In this document: positions 15,259 through 18,955 of the stretch, in pieces
Numbering within the stretch: the first letter of the stretch is position 1
Layout: each line of letters starts with the position of its first letter
Assembly (NCBI GenBank): GCA_964511025.1
Contig: CAZEDK010000034.1
Location: forward strand, 1-18,955
Source: CAZEDK01 sp964511025
GTDB taxonomy: Bacteria > Patescibacteriota > Gracilibacteria > UBA1369 > GWF2-33-10
Direction of reading: 5' to 3'
DNA: 18,955 nucleotides
The notes under the pieces: model-generated
Database searches by the model: none
What the model saw: only the letters and a program-made list of their open reading frames with translations
What the model was told of the DNA's origin: nothing
Translations under genes and position numbers: made by a program

Positions 15259-15285
15259 CCCCCTTTCACCTAAAGGGGGCTTTTT
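15259..15285 (+). terminator. Hairpin with T-tract at the element end
   Basis: CCCCCTTT pairs with AAAGGGGG around CACCT and is followed by C and five Ts: a perfect intrinsic-terminator shape on the plus strand. It sits inside the left arm of the DUF559 element and also provides the stop codon of the nuclease gene on the other strand. Confidence 0.6.
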
Positions 15286-15562
15286 GTTCTTAGGTAATCG
15301 CTAATTTTTTTACATACTTTATCAAATTCTTTAAATATTTCTTCATTTCTAAATCTTATCACAGTTAAATAGTAACTATTGAAAATAGATGTTCTTTCTT
15401 TGTCATATTCTAAATTATTAACTTCAGAGTGTTGATCTCCATCTATTTCAATAACAAGTTTGAATTTAGGACAGTAAAAATCAACAATATTTCACGAGCT
15501 CTATCTTTTAATTTAGGATTATAAGCTAAATATCTACTATTACTGATAAGATTCTTAGTCAT
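15270..15562 (-). pseudogene. DUF559 endonuclease, internal deletion and frameshift
   Basis: Read on the minus strand, the gene starts MTKNLISNSRYLAYNPKLKD with RARE following (24 residues), the usual N-terminus of DUF559 proteins. It then leaves frame at about 15495. From there another frame carries VDFYCPKFKLVIEIDGDQHS, and later YYLTVIRFRNEEIF, to a TAG at 15270. These are the DFYC, EIDGxxH and hvlRfxn motifs of this Vsr-like (PD-(D/E)XK-type) nuclease family. The family normally has several tens of residues between RARE and VDFYC; these are missing. So an internal deletion has removed the middle and shifted the frame. The product would not be functional. It is enclosed by inverted repeats. 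Confidence 0.8.
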
Positions 15563-15717
15563 ATATTTTTATGTGTATTAGCTCCCCCTTTAAATGAAAG
15601 GGGGTTGGGGGGATTAAAAAAAACCAGCAATAAAATTATACTTAAATTTTTATCAAATTCTTTGTTAAAATTTTATTTCTTCAAACTGTTTTCCGTTTGA
15701 TCCTATTTTAACTAGCC

Positions 15718-15746
15718 TTGAAAGTAAATTTATGGTATTTTACAAA
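15718..15746 (+). promoter_or_regulatory. Promoter of rdgB
   Basis: TTGAAA at 15718-15723 and TACAAA at 15741-15746 are spaced 17 bp, only 15 bp outside the right end of the DUF559 element. The transcript would include rdgB and the O-methyltransferase gene. Confidence 0.5.
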
Positions 15747-15772
15747 TTAGAAAAATGATTTCTGGTAATCTC

Positions 15773-16372
15773 ATGAAAAAAATTCTTATTGCCACGTCAA
15801 ATCTCGGTAAATTTAAACAAATAGAAAAATTTTTACATGGACTACCAATAGAATTTCTTAGTTTGAAAAATTTTTCTGAAATTAAAAATGAGCCTGAAGA
15901 AAACGCTGAAACATTTGAAGACAACGCTAAAATCAAAGCTGAATTTTATTTCAAAAAAACAGGTTTGCCGGTAATCGCGGAAGACTCTGGTATTCTTGTA
16001 AACGCTTTGCCGGGTGAGCTTGGTGTAAAAACTAGAAGATGGGGAGCAGGTAGCAAAGCAAGTGACAAAGAATGGATTGAATATTTTTTGCAAACTATGC
16101 GAAACGTGCCAGACGGAAAAAGAGAAGCTAAATTTGTAAGTTTTATTGTATTAGCACACAAAAACGGAATGGAAGTTTTTTCAGGAGAATGTGCTGGCAC
16201 GATTACAAAGACTCTTGAGGCGAAAATTGTAGATGGTATACCCCTGAGTTCATGTTTCAAGCCAGATGGCTACAATCGAGTTTATAGCTCTTTAAGTCTC
16301 GAAGAAAAAATGAAGGTCAGCCATAGAGGGAAAGCTTCGTCAAAACTCAAAGACTTTTTAATTAATTTTTAA
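15773..16372 (+). CDS. rdgB: Non-canonical purine NTP pyrophosphatase (RdgB/HAM1)
   Basis: A 199-aa house-cleaning enzyme that hydrolyses dITP, ITP and XTP to monophosphates. I prefer the ATG at 15773 (MKKILIATSNLGKFKQI) over the one six codons upstream, because the family begins with this strand. Motifs: ATSNLGK for phosphate binding, the catalytic EDSGILV, RRWGAG in place of the usual SARYAG, and SHRGKASSKL near the C-terminus. The normal GFGYDPIF-x-P-x-G loop is GIPLSSCFKPDGYNRV, a variant I associate with candidate-phylum members; substrate range may differ. An O-methyltransferase gene starts 9 bp after its stop. Confidence 0.9.
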   Translation: MKKILIATSNLGKFKQIEKFLHGLPIEFLSLKNFSEIKNEPEENAETFEDNAKIKAEFYFKKTGLPVIAEDSGILVNALPGELGVKTRRWGAGSKASDKEWIEYFLQTMRNVPDGKREAKFVSFIVLAHKNGMEVFSGECAGTITKTLEAKIVDGIPLSSCFKPDGYNRVYSSLSLEEKMKVSHRGKASSKLKDFLINF

Positions 16373-16381
16373 TTCAAAGTT

Positions 16382-16939
16382 TTGAATCCTAAACTAAGAA
16401 ATCTTTTAGATAATATCATCAAATATAATCTACAAAATCCTTCTTGGATTGTTGATTCAAAAGTAGCTGGTTTTTTGTATAAAAAATCTTTGGAAATTAA
16501 AGCAAAAAACATTCTGGAAATAGGCACTTCAATTGGTTATTCGGGACTTCATTTAGCTCTTGCGGCAAAAGAAAATAAAGGAAAGCTGTATACAATCGAA
16601 TCTCATAAAAAAAGGTTTGAAATTGCAAAAAATAACTTTGAAGAAAGTGGGCTTAGAAATTATATTCTTCAAATTAAGGGTCATGCGCCTGAAGCTATTC
16701 CTGAAATTTCTGAGCCTTGGGATTTGATATTTTTTGATGCTACAAAATGCGAACATGTACTTTATTTCAATGCATTAAAAAATAAAATTAAAAAAGGAGG
16801 ATTGTTAATTGTAGATAATGCAATCTCGCATCGAGATGCCATGGCTGATTTTTTGGAAGTTTTTGAAAACGACAAATCTTTTCAAATAGAAAAATATTCT
16901 GATTTTGATAAGGGGGTGCTGATTGGTAGCAAGCTATGA
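16382..16939 (+). CDS. Class I SAM-dependent O-methyltransferase
   Basis: A 185-aa COMT/CCoAMT-like enzyme that moves the SAM methyl group onto a hydroxyl of an unknown acceptor. Motif I is ILEIGTSIGYSG (44-55), followed by the acidic residue E73 after strand 2 (YTIES). The metal-site pattern is DLIFFDATK (114-122, D119) with VDNAISH (144-150, D145-N146). The start is a TTG, because an in-frame stop (the end of rdgB) lies four codons upstream and no ATG intervenes. It ends KGVLIGSKL before TGA, as the family does, which supports TGA as stop. At 185 aa it is shorter than most family members (about 210-220) at the N-terminal lid. Confidence 0.88.
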   Translation: MNPKLRNLLDNIIKYNLQNPSWIVDSKVAGFLYKKSLEIKAKNILEIGTSIGYSGLHLALAAKENKGKLYTIESHKKRFEIAKNNFEESGLRNYILQIKGHAPEAIPEISEPWDLIFFDATKCEHVLYFNALKNKIKKGGLLIVDNAISHRDAMADFLEVFENDKSFQIEKYSDFDKGVLIGSKL

Positions 16940-16955
16940 ATAAATAAAATATGAA

Positions 16956-18590
16956 TTACTTAGTAACACCACGATAAATGTCATATTTTTTATCCAATCC
17001 GGCAATTGAACTTGATAACAATTGTGTTAACTCATCTACAGATGATCGAATGTCCGCAGAATCTTTCCGACTAAATAAGTCTACTTGTGTTCTTGCTCCT
17101 GATGATCGTGTGAGTGCGTGGTTGGTGGCAAATATTAAATTTCTTGTAGTATTTGTGCCAAACATTGAACCTGGCCTTGTTTCAAGAGTCATTGGATACA
17201 TTGCAAAACTTAATGGACTTTGCGGATCAGAATTGTCAACGGCATTAACTGTAAAATATAAATAAACAGGATAGACTTCTTGTGTTACTTTATTTTGTAT
17301 TTTCCATTCTCCAAATGTTGCTTTGACCGCAATGAATCCTTTGCTGTCAACTTCACTGCGTAATAATCTTTCCAATTCTCTCGTAACATTTTCACTGATT
17401 TCAATATCTCCATATCCTTTGCTAGCTAATACTTCTTTTGTTCTTGCAATCCAAGTTTCCATGTTTTTGTTTTGTTCTTCACGTGTTGTTTCTATTGTTG
17501 ATGATCGAAGTGCATTTTGGCTCGCAGGATTGCTTGTTTGCGTCTTTGCTACAGACCGACTAATTGGCTTTGGTTGTTCGATGAAGCTTTGTTTAAAATT
17601 TTCAACAGTTTGATTCAAATCACTTCTATATAAACCTGATTCATCACCTAGGTTTAACGTCTTTACCGTTTGATCATTACTTTTTGCTAACAAAGAAAAC
17701 TGACCATGATCGCAGTGTAAATATACTGTAACAGGTTTTTCTTTAACCTTAAAAGAACTCAACAAATAATCAAATGATCCGGATTTTATTTCTAATTTAG
17801 ATTCGTCAAATCCATAAACTCCACCATAAACTTCATCAAGTTGCTTTATTATAGTTTTAGCATCTTCCAAAGTCATTGGTGGATTTTCATCGTTATATTT
17901 TAAAACTTCTTTTGCTTCCGTCAGAAGTTTCTTCGTTTCTTGATCAAGTTCTTCTTTGTCTACAGGTTGAAAATTGGAATTAGCTAAAATTTCACCACTG
18001 CGATCTTCTAATATTAAACTGTATTGTCCTTTTTCGCAAAGCAGTGAAACAGTTACTTTTTCAGGAGATTTTCTGCCGTCATACGTAACCGACCCATCGG
18101 ACAATTTGCATTGAAAATTATCTACATCTCGAAACTGTGTTAAATCATTTTCTTGTCTTTTGAGACTATATCTATCATTGACAGCTGTCAATACTGTATC
18201 AATTGCTTCGTAGTCAACATTTTCTACTTTGCATTGTTGGGTTTGGGCTTCAAGAATTAATTCCTGCATATTACTGTAAAGTTTTTGTAAATCTTTTACT
18301 GGAATTTCTTTATTTAATGCTAATTGAACATACGCTTCGCCTTTGTTATTTCTTTCTACTGTTTCACACCATGAAGGAAGATTTTGTGGATTTTCACACA
18401 TTTTTGCTGCAGCTTTTACGCAAGCCGGCCATAATGCTTCCGGAATCTTCAAATTCCTAGCAGCTTGAGTGATGCCTTCATGAACCGTTTTGATCTCATA
18501 AGCTTTTGTAGGCGCTGACAAATTCATTGTTAAGTCACAAGACGGATTTACAGTTTCTGTATAAAATTTCTCTTCACCCGTATCAGCCAT
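16956..18590 (-). CDS. Unrecognised 544-aa protein with repeated beta modules
   Basis: No family is recognised. There is no signal peptide or membrane helix, so it is probably cytoplasmic. Two modules look homologous: KVTVSLLCEKGQYSLILEDR (178-197) and PVTVYLHCDHGQFSLLAKSN (286-305). Each is preceded by a charged helix and a 'K-L-x-x-G-S-x-x-Y' strand (about 162-170 and 265-275). A weaker third copy may lie at 427-451 (VYPVYLYFTVNA). The N-terminal 120 residues have five cysteines, and a Ser/Thr/Gln/Asn-rich linker covers 335-375. It is convergent with the O-methyltransferase (16 bp between stops), with no terminator seen, and lies between the two DUF559 element copies. The ATG follows an extended -10 promoter. 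Confidence 0.75.
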   Translation of the reverse strand: MADTGEEKFYTETVNPSCDLTMNLSAPTKAYEIKTVHEGITQAARNLKIPEALWPACVKAAAKMCENPQNLPSWCETVERNNKGEAYVQLALNKEIPVKDLQKLYSNMQELILEAQTQQCKVENVDYEAIDTVLTAVNDRYSLKRQENDLTQFRDVDNFQCKLSDGSVTYDGRKSPEKVTVSLLCEKGQYSLILEDRSGEILANSNFQPVDKEELDQETKKLLTEAKEVLKYNDENPPMTLEDAKTIIKQLDEVYGGVYGFDESKLEIKSGSFDYLLSSFKVKEKPVTVYLHCDHGQFSLLAKSNDQTVKTLNLGDESGLYRSDLNQTVENFKQSFIEQPKPISRSVAKTQTSNPASQNALRSSTIETTREEQNKNMETWIARTKEVLASKGYGDIEISENVTRELERLLRSEVDSKGFIAVKATFGEWKIQNKVTQEVYPVYLYFTVNAVDNSDPQSPLSFAMYPMTLETRPGSMFGTNTTRNLIFATNHALTRSSGARTQVDLFSRKDSADIRSSVDELTQLLSSSIAGLDKKYDIYRGVTK

Positions 18591-18620
18591 ATATTAAAAT
18601 TATAAAATATTAATCATGCC

Positions 18621-18629
18621 ATTATATCA
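18621..18629 (-). promoter_or_regulatory. Extended -10 promoter of the 544-aa gene
   Basis: On the minus strand TG-A-TATAAT (18629-18621) is a perfect extended -10, with no good -35. The leader would be about 25 nt. Confidence 0.5.
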
Positions 18630-18666
18630 AAATAACAATTACAAATCCAGCATTTTTGAATAATTA

Positions 18667-18696
18667 TTTTTTCGGATCTAATTTTTTCGGATCAAA
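18667..18696. repeat. 15-bp tandem repeat at the element edge
   Basis: TTTTTTCGGATCTAA is followed at once by TTTTTTCGGATCAAA. The second unit overlaps the start of the DUF559 element copy 2, whose first bases are GGATCAAAC. Copy 1 also has a T-run just before GGATC, so the true left end may include this run. Confidence 0.6.
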
Positions 18697-18737
18697 CGGA
18701 AAACAGTTTGAAGAAAATTGGGATACAAATCCCCCAA

Positions 18738-18764
18738 CCCCCTTTCATTTAAAGGGGGCTTTTT
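18738..18764 (+). terminator. Hairpin with T-tract in element copy 2
   Basis: CCCCCTTT pairs with AAAGGGGG around CATTT, followed by C and five Ts. Same structure as 15259-15285, with a changed loop and an unchanged stem. Confidence 0.6.
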
Positions 18765-18771
18765 ATAGTTA

Positions 18772-18903
18772 CTAAATAGTTACTAAATTGTTGATAGTTT
18801 TGCATACTTTATCAAATCTTTTAAATATTTCTTCAAATATTTCTTCGTTTTTAAATCTTATTACTGTTAAAAAATAATTATTTAAAATAGATGTTCTTTC
18901 TTT
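18772..18903 (-). pseudogene. DUF559 endonuclease C-terminal fragment
   Basis: The last 43 codons of a DUF559 gene: KERTSILNNY, then FLTVIRFKNEEIF and DKVCKTINNL, ending at TAG (18774-18772). It aligns with the C-terminus of the copy at 15270-15562 but has a 12-bp tandem duplication (EEIF-EEIF, near 18829-18852) and a different tail. Upstream of codon K the sequence departs abruptly (18904) from the family; the expected EIDGxxH core is not found in the remaining 50 bases. So the gene is truncated or interrupted there. Confidence 0.75.
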
Positions 18904-18904
18904 G

Positions 18905-18955
18905 GTAGCGTAGTCAAAATGGGGCGTAATGAAGTAAAAATTGAATGATATTTTG
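18905..18955. other. Unrelated sequence interrupting the DUF559 gene
   Basis: From 18905 the sequence (GGTAGCGTAGTCAAAATGGG onward) is unlike copy 1 and encodes no DUF559 motif in any frame. It is less AT-rich at its start than its surroundings and could be the end of another mobile element, but the window stops too soon to tell. Confidence 0.4.

Larger units (their letters stand above)
15211..15703. mobile_element. DUF559 element, copy 1, with 29-bp terminal inverted repeats
   Basis: The 29 bp at 15211-15239 (starting GGATCAAACGGAAAACAG) are the exact reverse complement of 15675-15703. Just inside lie a second pair of arms: AATCCCCCAACCCCCTTTCA-type sequence at 15249-15279 and its inverted counterpart at 15584-15614. 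Each is itself a C5T3/A3G5 hairpin. Between the arms is a single decayed DUF559 nuclease gene (minus strand). The left end recurs at 18689 in front of a second DUF559 gene, so this is a repeated unit, not a chance palindrome. No transposase is present. The exact outer ends and any target duplication cannot be fixed from two copies. Confidence 0.7.
18689..18955. mobile_element. DUF559 element, copy 2, partial
   Basis: Bases 18689-18747 repeat 15211-15268 almost exactly, with one extra A. Then come the same C5T3/A3G5 hairpin and the 3' end of a DUF559 gene in the same orientation as copy 1. The element continues past, or is broken before, the window end; the right end is not visible. Outside the hairpin the two copies have diverged more than at their ends. 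Confidence 0.7.

Noticed and set aside
14948..15269. Two open frames of 71 and 84 codons on the minus strand
   Set aside because: They run through the MITE-like repeat and its palindromes, overlap each other in different frames, and have no protein-like composition.
15755..15772. Upstream ATG of rdgB
   Set aside because: The family starts at the MKKILIATSN strand; the six extra residues match nothing.
186..16939. Alternative code with UGA read as glycine
   Set aside because: TGA falls at the natural protein ends of the recombinase (after SPL) and of the O-methyltransferase (after GSKL), and the conserved glycines in the known genes are encoded by GGN.
1..18955. CRISPR array, tRNA or rRNA genes
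   Set aside because: No regularly spaced repeats, cloverleaf-like sequences or rRNA segments were recognised by eye.

Overview
The window is AT-rich bacterial DNA that looks like a Candidate Phyla Radiation (Patescibacteria) genome. The reasons are a short alanyl-tRNA synthetase (617 aa) with no C-terminal C-Ala domain, a DUF4012 envelope protein, a DUF3352-like membrane protein, an XerC/D-like recombinase ending in SPL, compact gene packing, and AT-rich leaders with no visible Shine-Dalgarno sequence. TGA acts as a stop at plausible ends of the recombinase and O-methyltransferase genes, so the UGA=Gly code of Gracilibacteria/Absconditabacteria is unlikely. Assignment to a phylum is inference.

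Layout. 1-3.8 kb (+ strand): tyrosine recombinase, a type II toxin-antitoxin pair (RHH-like antitoxin, MazF/PemK-type toxin), miaB, and an OmpR-family response regulator. Convergent with the regulator, and overlapping its stop codon, is an unlisted 56-aa gene that resembles a lone histidine-kinase DHp helix. 4.0-9.6 kb: alaS (-), then a divergent pair of membrane-anchored proteins (DUF3352-like, DUF4012). 9.8-10.3 kb: a tiny excisionase-like HTH protein, a small zinc-ribbon protein and a strong terminator. 10.3-14.6 kb (- strand): a tightly coupled operon of four exported, cysteine-containing, otherwise unrecognised proteins, one of which is split by an in-frame TAA. 14.6-15.75 kb: a graveyard with a Phd-antitoxin/PIN-toxin fusion remnant, a 200-bp MITE-like palindromic repeat, and a DUF559-nuclease element bounded by 29-bp perfect inverted repeats. 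15.75-18.6 kb: rdgB, a class I O-methyltransferase, and a large unrecognised protein with repeated beta modules (-). 18.69 kb to the end: a second copy of the DUF559 element in the same orientation, broken by unrelated sequence.

The two most interesting items are the DUF559 element family and the four-gene secreted Cys operon. The first occurs twice within 3.5 kb; its left end is nearly identical in both copies, and each copy of the nuclease gene is decayed differently. In the second, two adjacent proteins share a C-terminal C-x8-C tail. The lone DHp-like protein facing an orphan response regulator is a plausible minimal phosphorelay partner. No tRNA, rRNA or CRISPR array was seen.
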